Shown: positions 1-9,077, counted from the stretch's first letter. The stretch: 40,341 bases of DNA from Pseudomonadota bacterium (GCA_021821885.1 JAKARO010000015.1:1-40341); one strand, 5' to 3'. The notes: generated from the letters alone by a model not told the origin. A program made the numbers and translations.

Positions 1-2816
1 GGGTGCGGCTGGTGCGCTCACAGACGGGCAATGGCCTGTCCAAGCTGCACGTCTATTTCGACTCGAACATGAACCCCGAGACGGCCTATCTCATGCTCCA
101 GGCCCGCCTCGCCCACATTCCGCTGCCCCCCGGCGCGAGAATGCTCGTCCGGCTCATGGCTCCCAATATCTATCCATTCGCCGAGTACGCCCTGGTCTCT
201 GACCATCTGGACAGTTCGGCCATGATGCCTGCCTTCGCCTTCCAGATCCGCCCGGCGCTCCTGTCCATACCCGGAGTCTACCGGGTGGACGAAACCAGCC
301 GTGGCTGGCCGGAAGTGCACATCGCCCTGGATCCCCTGCGCCTCGCCCAGTACCACCTGGATGCCACGCAGGTCATTGACGCCCTGCGCGCTGCACAGGG
401 GCCTTTTTTCTCCGGGGTGCTGAATGTCTTTCACCAGCAGTTTATCGTTGCCACAACCCCCCGGCCTGAGGATACGGCCCGACTGGCCGCCCTGACGCTG
501 CCCCTGGGACCGCCCGATGCGCACGGTGTCCGCACCCCCCTGGCGCTGGGGGTGCTGGGGAAGGTGGGTATCGGTCCTCCACCCCTGCTGCGGGAAGCTG
601 CGGTGCCTGGCTACCGGCACGCCCTGATGATTGATGTGCTGGCCCAGTCGGGTGCCAATGAAGTGACCGTGGCCAGGGCGGTGCGGGCCCGGATTGAGGA
701 GCTGCAGGGCCATTTGCCCCCGGGCGTGAAGCTGGTCCCCATCTATGATCTCAGCCATCTGGTCAGCAGCAGTCTCAAGGATGTCTGGATCGCCCTGGGG
801 CTGGGCAGTCTCATCGCCTGGCTGGTGGTCCTCATTTTTCTCGGCCGCCTCGACGGGGCGCTCGCCACCATGGTGGTGGTGCCCATGTCCCTGGCGGCCA
901 CTTTCCTCGTTCTGCATGGTCTGGGATATGGTCTCAACATCATCACCCTGGGGGGACTGACGGCGGCCATCGGTGCCCTGGTGGACCACGCCATTGTGGT
1001 CGTGGAACGGGGGCTGCACGGCCTGCACGGTGACCTCGAAACCCGGCGGCGGACCGCCCTGCGCCGGGCCGGCGAGATCCTGCCCCTCATGACGCTGGCC
1101 ACCCTGACCTCCTGTCTCATCTTCCTGCCTCTGGTCTTTCTTTCGGGGACTCTGGGGCTGCTCTTCCGGCACATGGCGCTCTCCATCGTTATTGCCCTGG
1201 TGACCTCCCAGCTGGTGGCACTCTTCATCACGCCAATGCTGGCGGTCTGGCTTGCAGGACGGGCGCGTGACGGGCGCCGGAGCCTGGGGGAGAAATGGCT
1301 GCGGCGCCATTACAGCCGCTGGCTGATCGGCGGGATGCGCCGGCCCTGGCTGGCCGTGCCCGTCATCCTGGTCCTCGCCGCTACCGGCTGGTATGGGTTG
1401 AAGACCCTGCCTACCGCCTTTCTGCCCCATTGGGACGAAGGCATCATCTCGGTCCCCTTCCGCATGCCGGTTGGCAGCAATGTGGCAGAAACAGCCCGGG
1501 CAGGACGTGCGCTTATGCGGGTGGCCCTGAAAAACAGCAATGTGGAACGCGCGTCGCTGATGGTCGGCCGCGCTTTTGGCAACCCGTATTCCACACCCAA
1601 CAAGGGCGCGATTACCATCGTCCTCAAGGCGACCCGCAAGGAGACCACGGAGGCGGTCATGCGCACCCTGCACCGGGAGTTCCGGCAGGCGGTACCCGAT
1701 CTCCTCGCCGTGCAGACCACCCAGGTAATGGTCAACCGGCTGGGTGATCTTTCCGGCGCCCACGCCCCCCTGGAAATCTTCCTGTTCGGGTCCGACTCGG
1801 CAACGCTCCGGGAGGCGGGCGGCAGGCTGGCCGCCGCCCTGCGCCAAGGCAGCACATTCCAGTCCGTGGTCTTCAAGTCTCCCTCCGCAGGCCCGGAAAT
1901 CCAGGTAGACCCCCTGCCCATGGCGGCGATTTACGGTGTCACGCCGCCGGGGCTCGCCGACCAGATCAGGGCACGCCTGTGGGGCCGGCAGGCCGGCTTT
2001 CTTCTCCATGGTGAGCAGATTCTGCCTATCCGTGTCCGCCTGGGTGGCCAGTCGGTCACCCCTGCCGGCGTGGGGGCAATGCCGGTCCGCCTGCCCGGTG
2101 GCACCTATACCCCCCTGTCCAGTGTGGCCAGCGTGCGGGTGCAGGGAGCCGTGCCCTACGTGACCCACCAGGATCTCGTCCCCTACGCGTATATCTGGCT
2201 GCAGCCCAAGCCTGGGGAAGGCCTTGCCAGAGCGGCAAAAAAAGCACGTGCGGTGATCGCCGCCATGCATTTTCCGCCCAGCATCAGTCCTCTGCTCGGG
2301 GGCTATTACCGGCAGCAGGCGCAGAGTTTCCGGCAGATGGCCATGATCCTGGCTGGCGCCCTGGCCCTGCTCGTAGTACTGCTCGGCTTCCAGTTCAGCA
2401 GCCAGCGGGCGGCGGGAGCCGCGATGATCGCGATCGCTCTCGCGGCTCCGGGGGCGCTGCTGGCCCTCGTTCTCCTTGGCATTGACCTGGACAGCACCGC
2501 CTTCCTCGGGGTGCTGCTCGTCTTTGCCATTGCCGTGAATAACGTCATCCTGATCTTCGCCCGCGCCCGCCAGCTCGGTGGCGCCCGCCCACATCCCGCC
2601 ATCGTCGCCCTGGCCTCACGCCAGCGCATGCGCCCGATCCTTATGACCATGCTGGCAGACGTTCTGGGCTTTCTGCCACTGGTGATCGGCATTGGCCGCG
2701 GGACCGATCTCCTGAAGCCCCTGGCCGTGGCCGTCATGGGCGGTCTTCTGCTTTCGGTATTTATGTCCCTGTGGCTTGCGCCGGTGATCTACAGCGCCTG
2801 GATGGGAAAACGGTAA
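1..2816 (+). CDS. RND-family efflux pump permease (CusA/HME-like), 5' truncated by window edge
   Basis: Inner-membrane proton-driven exporter subunit that would work with a periplasmic adaptor and an outer-membrane channel. The frame is open at base 3 and runs 937 codons to a TAA. The first visible residues match the porter domain about 70-100 residues into a normal RND protein, so the start lies outside the window. A transmembrane block near visible residue 260 is followed by GALVDHAIVVVERG, the TM4 segment whose Asp takes part in proton relay. A second membrane block at residues ~775-930 contains RPILMTML and a GIGRGTDLLKPLA stretch, typical of the C-terminal half. The central sequence (MVGRAFGNPYSTPNKGAI) resembles HME-type pumps more than AcrB. 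The substrate cannot be decided: I did not confirm the Cus methionine triad. The adaptor and outer-membrane genes are presumably upstream, outside the window. Confidence 0.9.
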   Translation, partial: VRLVRSQTGNGLSKLHVYFDSNMNPETAYLMLQARLAHIPLPPGARMLVRLMAPNIYPFAEYALVSDHLDSSAMMPAFAFQIRPALLSIPGVYRVDETSRGWPEVHIALDPLRLAQYHLDATQVIDALRAAQGPFFSGVLNVFHQQFIVATTPRPEDTARLAALTLPLGPPDAHGVRTPLALGVLGKVGIGPPPLLREAAVPGYRHALMIDVLAQSGANEVTVARAVRARIEELQGHLPPGVKLVPIYDLSHLVSSSLKDVWIALGLGSLIAWLVVLIFLGRLDGALATMVVVPMSLAATFLVLHGLGYGLNIITLGGLTAAIGALVDHAIVVVERGLHGLHGDLETRRRTALRRAGEILPLMTLATLTSCLIFLPLVFLSGTLGLLFRHMALSIVIALVTSQLVALFITPMLAVWLAGRARDGRRSLGEKWLRRHYSRWLIGGMRRPWLAVPVILVLAATGWYGLKTLPTAFLPHWDEGIISVPFRMPVGSNVAETARAGRALMRVALKNSNVERASLMVGRAFGNPYSTPNKGAITIVLKATRKETTEAVMRTLHREFRQAVPDLLAVQTTQVMVNRLGDLSGAHAPLEIFLFGSDSATLREAGGRLAAALRQGSTFQSVVFKSPSAGPEIQVDPLPMAAIYGVTPPGLADQIRARLWGRQAGFLLHGEQILPIRVRLGGQSVTPAGVGAMPVRLPGGTYTPLSSVASVRVQGAVPYVTHQDLVPYAYIWLQPKPGEGLARAAKKARAVIAAMHFPPSISPLLGGYYRQQAQSFRQMAMILAGALALLVVLLGFQFSSQRAAGAAMIAIALAAPGALLALVLLGIDLDSTAFLGVLLVFAIAVNNVILIFARARQLGGARPHPAIVALASRQRMRPILMTMLADVLGFLPLVIGIGRGTDLLKPLAVAVMGGLLLSVFMSLWLAPVIYSAWMGKR

Positions 2817-3126
2817 AAATGCATTCCCGGTCCGCGGCAGCACCGTACCAGCCCGATTTTCCTGTCCGGTTCTGGCCAGTACGGGCTCATGCACTGACAG
2901 CCGATGAGTGGTCCTGCGCTGCGTTGCCCTGGAACCCAGACCTGTCTTCCGGTCTGGACACGGGCCTTTCCGCCTGGTCCAGTCCGGGCTTCTCCTCTCC
3001 CGCAGGAAAATTCCGCACGGATGGTCCCGGGCCCCGCAGGACCCCTCGCGTTCCCGGGTCAGGCCTGGCAAGCGGGAAGTGAAGTGGACCTATCCAGGAA
3101 GGGCTATAACCCTCCATAATACAGCC
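2817..3126. other. 310-bp non-coding gap between RND gene and DUF455 gene
   Basis: No convincing gene is present. Reading frames here are short and lack homology I recognise. One perfect 7-bp inverted repeat (CCAGACC, 8-nt loop, GGTCTGG) lies at 2936-2957. It has no T-run, so it is at best a weak terminator or an operator. TATAAC- and CATAAT-like hexamers just before 3127 could be a -10 element for the downstream gene, but no clear -35 accompanies them. Confidence 0.5.
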
Positions 3127-3930
3127 ATGAACGACATGCAGCGCCGAACGGCTGATGCCCTTTTCTGCAGCAATCCTGAACAGAAACTTGTCCTGGTAGC
3201 GATGCTGGAGGCGCCGGAAACGGCAGGGGACTGGTGTGCGGTGTCCCCTGTACGCCGTGCCGGAATTCCGGACCGGCCCGAACTGGTGGCGCCGAAGGCA
3301 CTCCCAAGACGACGGAACCTGCACAGTCGGGAGGGGCGTTTTGCCCTCCTGCATGCGCTGGCCCACATTGAATTTAACGCGATCAATCTTGCCCTTGATG
3401 CCGCCTACGGATTTGCGGGCCTTCCTGTGGAATATTATGCGGACTGGATCCGGATAGCCCAGGAGGAGGCTTTTCACTTCGGCCTGCTACGAAACCTCCT
3501 GCAGAACCTTGGCGGGGACTACGGAGATCTCCCGGCTCATGGGGGGCTCTGGGAAATGGCAGAAAAAACCATGGGTGATGTGCTGGTCAGGATGGCGATG
3601 GTCCCAAGGCTGCTGGAAGCCCGTGGCCTTGATGTTACTCCGGGAATCCGTGCGCGCCTGGCGGGGGCGGGAGACCGGGATGCCGTCGCGGTGCTCGAAC
3701 GCATCGAGGCCGATGAGGTAGGTCATGTGGCGACGGGTTCCCACTGGTTCCGGACCATCTGTGCCCAGCGGAACCTGGATCCGGACGCGGCATTTCTCTC
3801 GCTTCTGGAAAAGCACTACCGTGGACGGACTGCGGGGCCCCTGGCCCGGGAGCAGCGGCTGAAAGCCGGTTTCAGTCCCGCAGAGCTGGAGTTCCTGGAA
3901 AGCCGGCTGGACGGCAGAGAGGGGGCGTAG
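3127..3930 (+). CDS. DUF455 ferritin-like diiron protein
   Basis: A 267-residue protein of the DUF455 family, whose function is not established. The fold is a four-helix ferritin-like bundle, and the probable iron ligands are visible. These are H80/E82 ([12 protein letters not shown]), E114 and H117 in an EExxH motif (AQEEAFHF), E164 ([12 protein letters not shown]) and E197/H200 in a DExxH motif ([15 protein letters not shown]). The HWF ending of the last helix is characteristic of the family. The ATG at 3127 is preferred over longer readings because upstream residues are low-complexity and Arg/Pro-rich. It ends two bases before tsaD, so the two are almost certainly co-transcribed. A role in tRNA hydroxylation (as for the ferritin-like MiaE) or in iron handling is possible, but that is inference from fold and neighbour only. 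Confidence 0.85.
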   Translation: MNDMQRRTADALFCSNPEQKLVLVAMLEAPETAGDWCAVSPVRRAGIPDRPELVAPKALPRRRNLHSREGRFALLHALAHIEFNAINLALDAAYGFAGLPVEYYADWIRIAQEEAFHFGLLRNLLQNLGGDYGDLPAHGGLWEMAEKTMGDVLVRMAMVPRLLEARGLDVTPGIRARLAGAGDRDAVAVLERIEADEVGHVATGSHWFRTICAQRNLDPDAAFLSLLEKHYRGRTAGPLAREQRLKAGFSPAELEFLESRLDGREGA

Positions 3931-3932
3931 GT

Positions 3933-4940
3933 ATGGGCAGAACCGTGCTCGGAATCGAGAGTTCATGCGATGAGACTGGCCTGGCCCTGTTTGAGGAAGG
4001 AAGGGGGCTGGTTGGAGAAGTGCTGTTTTCGCAGACAGAAATCCACGCGCCCTACGGCGGTGTGGTTCCAGAACTGGCGGCCCGTGACCATGTGCGAAGG
4101 CTTCCGCGGCTCTGGAACGCACTCCAGGCAAGCACTGGAGTGCGGCAGGCGGATGCAGTGGCGGTGACCGCCGGCCCTGGTCTCCTGGGCGCCCTTCTGG
4201 TTGGGGTAAATTTTGCCCGTGCCCTCGCCTATGCGTGGAATGCACCCGTAGTACCGGTGCATCATCTGGAAGGGCATCTGCTGGCCCCCATGCTGCAGGG
4301 CGTCCTGCCTTTTCCGGCAGTGGCTCTGCTGGTTTCTGGTGGACATACGCAGCTGGTGGAGGTCCTGGGGATCGGACAGTACCGTCTCCTGGGAGACACC
4401 CTGGACGACGCGGCAGGGGAGGCGTTCGACAAAGCGGCCAAAATGCTGGGCCTGCCCTATCCTGGTGGGCCGGCTCTGGCCAGGCTGGCTACTGGTGGGG
4501 ATCCGGAGCGCTATTCCCTGCCCCGGCCTATGCTGGACCGGCCTGGGCTGGATTTCAGTTTTAGCGGACTGAAAACCGCTTTCCGGCTTCAGGTGGAAAA
4601 GCTGCCCAGGGGGGACGCTTCGGCAGGGGCAGATCTGGCCGCCTCTTTTCAGCGGGCCGTGGTGACGACGCTGGTAGAGAAATGCCTGCGTGCCCTGCAG
4701 CAGACTGGCCATTCCCGCCTTGTGGTGGCGGGAGGAGTGAGTGCCAACCAGGATCTGCGCCTGTCCCTGCATCGGCTGGAGAAACAGGGGATCCAGGTCC
4801 ATTTTGCCAGCCTTGCCCACTGTACCGACAACGGTGCCATGATTGCGCTGACTGGTGCCCTGCGGCTGGCGGAGGGCGTCTCTCCCCTGGAACCCATTGA
4901 TGTCCGTGCCCGCTGGCCTCTGCCTGGGCCTCCGGAATGA
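3933..4940 (+). CDS. tsaD: tRNA N6-threonylcarbamoyladenosine synthase catalytic subunit TsaD
   Basis: Transfers the threonylcarbamoyl group from TC-AMP to A37 of ANN-decoding tRNAs, working with TsaB, TsaE and TsaC in the cytoplasm. At 335 residues it has the usual family length. It opens with the ASKHA signature [12 protein letters not shown] (residues 5-16). The metal-binding HxxxH is HHLEGH, with H111 and H115. Further family blocks are VSGGHTQL near 135, FSFSGLKTA near 208, [10 protein letters not shown] near 268 and [10 protein letters not shown] near 290-300, which supplies the conserved Asp. The start lies two bases after the DUF455 stop codon, implying translational coupling. No anomalies were seen, and the identification is secure. 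Confidence 0.97.
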   Translation: MGRTVLGIESSCDETGLALFEEGRGLVGEVLFSQTEIHAPYGGVVPELAARDHVRRLPRLWNALQASTGVRQADAVAVTAGPGLLGALLVGVNFARALAYAWNAPVVPVHHLEGHLLAPMLQGVLPFPAVALLVSGGHTQLVEVLGIGQYRLLGDTLDDAAGEAFDKAAKMLGLPYPGGPALARLATGGDPERYSLPRPMLDRPGLDFSFSGLKTAFRLQVEKLPRGDASAGADLAASFQRAVVTTLVEKCLRALQQTGHSRLVVAGGVSANQDLRLSLHRLEKQGIQVHFASLAHCTDNGAMIALTGALRLAEGVSPLEPIDVRARWPLPGPPE

Positions 4941-5119
4941 CACCCGAAATTCTCCACCTGTAGCCAGTAGCCACGGGCCCCCAGGAAGAGATGGCGGGGA
5001 AGCATGCGGATTCCGGTGAAAGCCTGGACTGGCGCAGGCGGGTCGGGAGCGATCCAGGAACACAGGGGGAAGCTGGGGCTGGCAGAGCCCGGCGGTGGTG
5101 GAAACCGCAGGGCTGCAGG

Positions 5120-5125
5120 TATACT
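5120..5125 (+). promoter_or_regulatory. Possible -10 element for speE
   Basis: TATACT lies about 34 bases before the speE ATG in the 218-bp gap after tsaD. No good -35 hexamer is found at 16-18 bp (GGTGGA or TGGAAA are the nearest), so the call is tentative. A ribosome site, TGGAG, precedes the ATG by about 9 bases. Confidence 0.35.
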
Positions 5126-5158
5126 GGCCCCCATTCTTCTGACCCTGGAGCAGTCCCC

Positions 5159-5998
5159 ATGAGTACGGAATTGTGGTACACCGAGCGCTATGAGGAACAC
5201 GGCGCGGCGCTGAGCCTGCGGGTGCGCGAGGTCCTCCATCGTGAGCAGAGTGCCTACCAGACCATCGAAATTTTTGAGACCGAACATTTTGGCACGCTCA
5301 TGACACTGGATGGTCTGGTAATGGTGACAGACCGGGATAATTTCCTTTACCACGAAATGATGACCCATCCGGCCCTCCTTGCGCATCCTGCGCCTGTGCG
5401 GGTCCTGGTGATTGGCGGGGGAGACTGCGGAACCCTGAGGGAAGTGCTCCGGCATCCGCAGGTGGCACGGGTCGATCAGGTGGAACTGGATGAGCGGGTA
5501 ACCCGGGTGGCGGAACGTTTTTTCCCCGAACTGTGCGAGCGAAATTCGGATCCCCGTGCGCGTCTCCATTTCCAGGATGGAATTGCATGGGTCCAGGAGA
5601 TTTCCCCGGAAAGCTACGATGCCATTATCGTCGACTCTACCGACCCGGTAGGGCCTGCGGCTGGACTGTTTTCACGGGAGTTCTACTCTGCCTGCTGGAG
5701 GGCCCTTGGACCGCAGGGGATTCTCGTAGCCCAGAGCGAGTCACCGCTGCTGCACGCCCCGCTGATCTGCCAGTGCCAGGACCGGATGGCCACCGCCGGA
5801 TTTGAAACCGTGGATACCCTGTACTTCCCCCAGTTTTCCTACCCCTCTGGCTGGTGGAGCGCCACGCTTGGGCGGAAAGGCATTTCGAGGGACAGTTTCC
5901 GTCCGGCAGCTGCCCATGCGCTGGAAGGATTACGGTACTACCACGCAGGGATACAGCAGGCTGCCATGGTACCGCCAGCCTTCCTTCTCCGGGGGTAG
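5159..5998 (+). CDS. speE: Polyamine aminopropyltransferase (spermidine synthase)
   Basis: Transfers an aminopropyl group from decarboxylated S-adenosylmethionine to putrescine, giving spermidine. The protein has 279 residues, normal for the bacterial SpeE class. Diagnostic segments are the N-terminal LMTLDGLVMVTDRDNF with YHEMMTHPAL, the nucleotide loop VIGGGDCGTLREVLRH, the acidic VELDERV that contacts the ribose, and the catalytic-region VDSTDPVGPAAGLF. The glycine loop reads GGGDCG where GGGDGG is common; E. coli has GGGDGA, so this position tolerates change. The start at 5159 gives the canonical short N-terminus, LWYTERYEE. The gene converges on cfa, with only 23 bases between stop codons and no obvious bidirectional terminator. 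Confidence 0.95.
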   Translation: MSTELWYTERYEEHGAALSLRVREVLHREQSAYQTIEIFETEHFGTLMTLDGLVMVTDRDNFLYHEMMTHPALLAHPAPVRVLVIGGGDCGTLREVLRHPQVARVDQVELDERVTRVAERFFPELCERNSDPRARLHFQDGIAWVQEISPESYDAIIVDSTDPVGPAAGLFSREFYSACWRALGPQGILVAQSESPLLHAPLICQCQDRMATAGFETVDTLYFPQFSYPSGWWSATLGRKGISRDSFRPAAAHALEGLRYYHAGIQQAAMVPPAFLLRG

Positions 5999-6021
5999 GC
6001 CGGTCTGGCTGGTTGTGGGGG

Positions 6022-7281
6022 TCAGATATCTCCCCAGTCCAGCTCTGCAGGAAGATAGTCCTTTCCCCCGCCATACTGGTAACGGCGTTCCCAGGGGCGT
6101 GCAGTGAGTGCTTCTCCGGCCTGTTTTATGGCCAGGACCTGGTGGAGACAGGACCAGTTGCGCCAGAACGCATGGGCGCAGCCTGCCATGTAGATGGCCC
6201 AGATACGGTAGGATTTGGGGCCCACCAGCCGGAGCGCTTCTTCTTTCCGGGCTTCCAGGCGCCTGACCCAGTGAATCAGGGTTTGGGCATAGTGGGGCCG
6301 CAGGTTCTCCACATCCAGAACTTCCAGATTCTGCCCGGCCATGGCGTGTACCACCCTCCAGAGATGGGGAATTTCTCCATCAGGGAATACATATTTGTCG
6401 ATGAATCCGCTTCCGGAATGATGCCCGAGTTCATCATCCTGCTGGCTGGCCGTAATCCCATGGTTCAGTACCCATCCCCCTTCCCGGAGCACCCGCTGGA
6501 TGACACTGAAATAGCCCGGTAGCTGGCTCCTTCCGACATGCTCGAACATGCCGACCGAGGTGACCTTGTCGAAATGGTCCCGTTCCGGAATGTCCCGGTA
6601 ATCCTGCAGCCGGATTTCAATCCTGTCGGCCAGGCCCTCGGCTTCCATGCGCTCCCTGGCGAACGCATACTGCATTTCGCTGAGGGTGACACCAACCCCC
6701 TGGATGTCATAGTGCCGTGCTGCCCAGGACAGCAGACCGCCCCAGCCGCAGCCTATGTCGAGAAGCTTTTCGCCAGGCTGGAGGTGCAGCTTGCGGCAGA
6801 TATGGTCCAGTTTCTGCTCCTGGGCCGTATCGATGTCCTCCCGGCCGGTATGGAAATAGGCACAGGAGTAGACCATGTTGCGATCCAGCCAGAGCCGGTA
6901 AAAATCGTTGGAAACATCGTAGTGGTAGCGGATGTTCCGGGCATCACTGGACCGGCTGTGTTTCCCGCGGCCAAAGAACCGGATGAGGCCTTTCCGGGGC
7001 TGGGGAAACGCCTCGCCCAGCCCCTCGGCCACGGCAAGAATATCCTGGTATCGCCCCTCCAGGCCCAGGTCTCCTTCCACATACCCCTCCCCGAGGACAT
7101 CAAGGGTGCTGCCGGTGAGGAGGCGTCCCAGGAATGTCGCCGAGCGGAATTCCATGACGACCCGGATGTCGCTGGCAAAATCGTATTCGTGTCCATCCCA
7201 GAACCGGATACGCAAGGGCAGGGCAATGTTTCCGGCGCTCTTGCGTATATGGCTGAGAAAATGGTCACGCAGGTCCTTCAT
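6022..7281 (-). CDS. cfa: Cyclopropane-fatty-acyl-phospholipid synthase
   Basis: SAM-dependent enzyme that methylenates the cis double bond of unsaturated acyl chains in membrane phospholipids, a classic acid- and stationary-phase adaptation. It is 419 residues long. An N-terminal lipid-binding region contains LGEGYVEGDL (near 63-72). The Rossmann methyltransferase domain starts with YHYDVSNDFYRLWLD and MVYSCAYF, followed by the SAM loop LLDIGCGWGG (173-182). GVTLSEMQ, VTSVGMFEHVG and the C-terminal YRIWAIYMAGCAHAF match the CFA family. The ATG at 7281 begins the recognisable sequence, preceded by a GGAG at short distance. The in-frame extension to 7689 runs antisense through the DUF190 gene and is rejected. 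The diiron desaturase-like gene further upstream on the same strand could supply its substrate. Confidence 0.95.
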   Translation of the reverse strand: MKDLRDHFLSHIRKSAGNIALPLRIRFWDGHEYDFASDIRVVMEFRSATFLGRLLTGSTLDVLGEGYVEGDLGLEGRYQDILAVAEGLGEAFPQPRKGLIRFFGRGKHSRSSDARNIRYHYDVSNDFYRLWLDRNMVYSCAYFHTGREDIDTAQEQKLDHICRKLHLQPGEKLLDIGCGWGGLLSWAARHYDIQGVGVTLSEMQYAFARERMEAEGLADRIEIRLQDYRDIPERDHFDKVTSVGMFEHVGRSQLPGYFSVIQRVLREGGWVLNHGITASQQDDELGHHSGSGFIDKYVFPDGEIPHLWRVVHAMAGQNLEVLDVENLRPHYAQTLIHWVRRLEARKEEALRLVGPKSYRIWAIYMAGCAHAFWRNWSCLHQVLAIKQAGEALTARPWERRYQYGGGKDYLPAELDWGDI

Positions 7282-7504
7282 AAGGATCTCCGCTTCCTCT
7301 GTCCGGGAAAGTGGGTGGATATGCCCTCCACAAAGTGTAGTCCATCGGCAGGGCTGTATTCCTGTGGGTTTGCGGGCGGGCCTGCAGGGCAGACTGGCGC
7401 TGTGCATGGGGCCAGGATAGCCCCTGCGTCCGTCTGCCGGGGAAATGGGCAGCAGGGGCCACGGAAGTGCAGTTCCTTGGGGCAGGGAAACCGGTTGGGG
7501 ACCG

Positions 7505-7822
7505 CTAGATACAGTTGCAGTCTGCTTCCCAGCGGAGCAGGTGGCCCGGAGGTACCAGGTCGAGCAGGACGGGCAGGATGGCATCCACCTTTTCCGGATC
7601 GTCATAAAATTCCAGGACAAGGGGCAGGTGCACGCTGAGCCGGAGTATATCGTCGGCCAGTATGGTCCCGTGGCTGCCGAACCCGGCAATGCCGCGGAAG
7701 GCGGTGACCCCGCGAACCTTGTGCTCGTCGTGGAGTGTCCGGAAAATTTCCTGCATGAGATTGTGACCGGCGTGCCGGTCTCCCTCCCGGATATAGATGC
7801 GGACGATGGATACGGTTTTCAC
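7505..7822 (-). CDS. DUF190 family protein (PII-like fold)
   Basis: Small cytosolic protein of 105 residues, matching DUF190 over its whole length. Recognisable parts are the N-terminal strand KTVSIVRIYIREGDRH, the central GVTAFRGIAGFGSHG and the C-terminal LVLEFYDDPEKVDAILPVL. The family is commonly found beside crcB/fluC and has a PII-like ferredoxin fold; its biochemical role is not known. The GTG at 7822 is chosen as the start because an excellent ribosome site (AGGGAGGAG) sits just before it and family similarity begins there. It lies 11 bases after the crcB stop, so the two form an operon. The 223 bases between this gene and cfa hold no recognisable gene. Confidence 0.85.
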   Translation of the reverse strand: MKTVSIVRIYIREGDRHAGHNLMQEIFRTLHDEHKVRGVTAFRGIAGFGSHGTILADDILRLSVHLPLVLEFYDDPEKVDAILPVLLDLVPPGHLLRWEADCNCI

Positions 7823-7833
7823 GGCGCTCCTCC

Positions 7834-8211
7834 CTAGAGAATGCGGGACAGCGTGGCCCCTGCGAACGCTGCCAGTACACAAAGAAACAGCGATGCGCAC
7901 ATGTAGAGTGCACCCTTGAGCATTTCGCCATTTTCCAGAAGGTTGACGGTTTCCAGGGAAAAGGTCGAGAAGGTGGTATAGGCGCCGAGCCCTCCCGCCA
8001 GGATACCTGTACGCAGGGCCGGAGAAAGGGTAAGGCGGTCAAGCGTGAGGAAGAAAAGAAAACCCATGATGAAACAGCCGAGCACGTTGACGCTCAGCGT
8101 GGCCCAGGGAAAGTCGCGTCCCAGAAAGGACTGGACAAGCAGGGTCTGGCCATAACGGGCCCAGGCCCCGAAAATTGCAAAAACCGCGATAAAACCGAGT
8201 GTAGAAAGCAT
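7834..8211 (-). CDS. crcB: Fluoride ion channel CrcB/FluC
   Basis: Inner-membrane fluoride channel that works as a dual-topology dimer and lets F- leave the cytoplasm. The 125-residue protein has four hydrophobic segments. Family motifs are GAWARY near 15-20, VNVLGCFIMGF near 41-51 with the pore Asn at 42, and GGLGAYTTFSTFSLE (73-87), which includes the conserved Phe box. The start at 8211 is the first Met before the first membrane helix; the long upstream reading frame is Arg/Pro-rich and not membrane-like. I looked for a crcB-type fluoride riboswitch in the 390 bases upstream and did not recognise one. Fluoride matters in acidic habitats because HF crosses membranes freely. Confidence 0.95.
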   Translation of the reverse strand: MLSTLGFIAVFAIFGAWARYGQTLLVQSFLGRDFPWATLSVNVLGCFIMGFLFFLTLDRLTLSPALRTGILAGGLGAYTTFSTFSLETVNLLENGEMLKGALYMCASLFLCVLAAFAGATLSRIL

Positions 8212-8603
8212 TTCCGATACCTGTCTGTTTCGGGCCGGATAGCTGGAACTGTTGCCCTGCCCCGGTGCACCATAAGCGGACCATATACGGAACATACCAT
8301 TTCCGGACAGGCCCGGGCAAAAACCGGGAGGTGTATCCCCATGAATCCGGACCCGCCTGGCGGTACGCGGGAGCCCCTTTCCTGCGTCCATGTGCAGCGG
8401 TCTGTCCGGGCCGCATGGGGGCCGCCAGGTACGGACTGTCCTGTCCGGCAACGGATCGGGTGGCCGGGAAGCCCGCAGCAGCACTTTGCGGATCTCCGGA
8501 TCTGTTTTCCTGGCCATAGATAGGGGTCCGGAAAGTCCCTATGGCAGCATGCCGGACGGGAATTCTGGTCCCAGCGGAGAAGCCTTGGCTCTGGCGCTGC
8601 CGT
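8212..8603. other. 392-bp gap between LRV gene and crcB
   Basis: No supported gene. On the minus strand an open frame runs on from crcB up to 8517 (102 extra codons), but its composition is typical of random high-GC sequence. An inverted repeat GTCCGG...CCGGAC occurs at about 8526-8557 with a 20-nt interior. No tRNA, riboswitch core or clear promoter was recognised. Confidence 0.4.
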
Positions 8604-9077
8604 CTAGCGGTAGAGTACCGCCTGCCCCGGGCGGACACGGGTCTGGGGTAGCCGGGGGCCCCGGCGTGCTGCCTGCCGGACCACCTCATCCGCGTCATCG
8701 CACAGGGCCACCCGCTGGGCCATGTCCAGAAGGGGATTCCGGGCAACGGCATACCGGACATTGGGGTCGTGGTCGTGGCAGAAAGCCTGCAGCTGCTGCT
8801 CCGAGAGATCCGGCCGTTTGGCAATGCAGAGACGGATTACATAATCGGGATCGCGGGCCAGAACTGCTATCTCGGCCGCGCGCAGATCCTGGCGGCGGGC
8901 GAAGTAACAGCGCGTCTGAACCCACTGCTCCGCGAGAAGCGCCGTCCGGTAGGTGTCCGGAATTTCCGGGCGCAGCGCCCAGGCCAGACGGGCCTCCAGG
9001 TTCAGGCCGCGCCAGGGAGGCACCCCCTCCGCTTCTTCTCCCGGAGGGCCAGCACTGGCCGCGCCCGGAGGCATCAC
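8604..9077 (-). CDS. Leucine-rich-repeat-variant (LRV/HEAT-like) repeat protein
   Basis: A 157-residue protein dominated by about three tandem helical repeats of roughly 25 residues, covering residues 50-140. Each repeat has the form VRxxxAxxPxLxxxxxxxLxxDxD: for example VIRLCIAKRPDLSEQQLQAF, then VRYAVARNPLLDMAQRVAL, then VRQAARRG. This is the LRV pattern first described next to nitrogen-fixation genes in Azotobacter. The visible protein does not show that protein's N-terminal cysteine cluster; only scattered cysteines are present. It probably acts as a protein-interaction scaffold. Its ATG overlaps the stop of the upstream desaturase-like gene by four bases (ATGA), so the two are translationally coupled and may form a functional pair. 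Specific function unknown. Confidence 0.75.
   Translation of the reverse strand: MMPPGAASAGPPGEEAEGVPPWRGLNLEARLAWALRPEIPDTYRTALLAEQWVQTRCYFARRQDLRAAEIAVLARDPDYVIRLCIAKRPDLSEQQLQAFCHDHDPNVRYAVARNPLLDMAQRVALCDDADEVVRQAARRGPRLPQTRVRPGQAVLYR

Noticed and set aside
18-2594. Minus-strand 858-codon frame opposite the RND gene
   Set aside because: Rich in Gly, Gln, His and Arg, with no membrane or domain pattern. The plus strand encodes a clear RND protein.
2936-2957. Inverted repeat as terminator of the RND gene
   Set aside because: The 7-bp stem lacks a following T-run and is 120 bases after the stop, so it is not convincing as an intrinsic terminator.
2771-3119. Short plus-strand frames in the gap after the RND gene
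   Set aside because: No ribosome site, no recognisable domain, and biased Pro/Ser/Arg composition.
6538-7638. Plus-strand 366-codon frame opposite cfa
   Set aside because: Antisense to intact Cfa motifs; composition is not gene-like.
8212-8517. N-terminal extension of crcB by 102 codons
   Set aside because: Arg/Pro-rich and non-hydrophobic; FluC proteins start at the first membrane helix.
8212-8603. Fluoride riboswitch upstream of crcB
   Set aside because: The expected GGNGATGG start and GCTGATG-type core were not seen on the minus strand. A covariance-model search would settle it.
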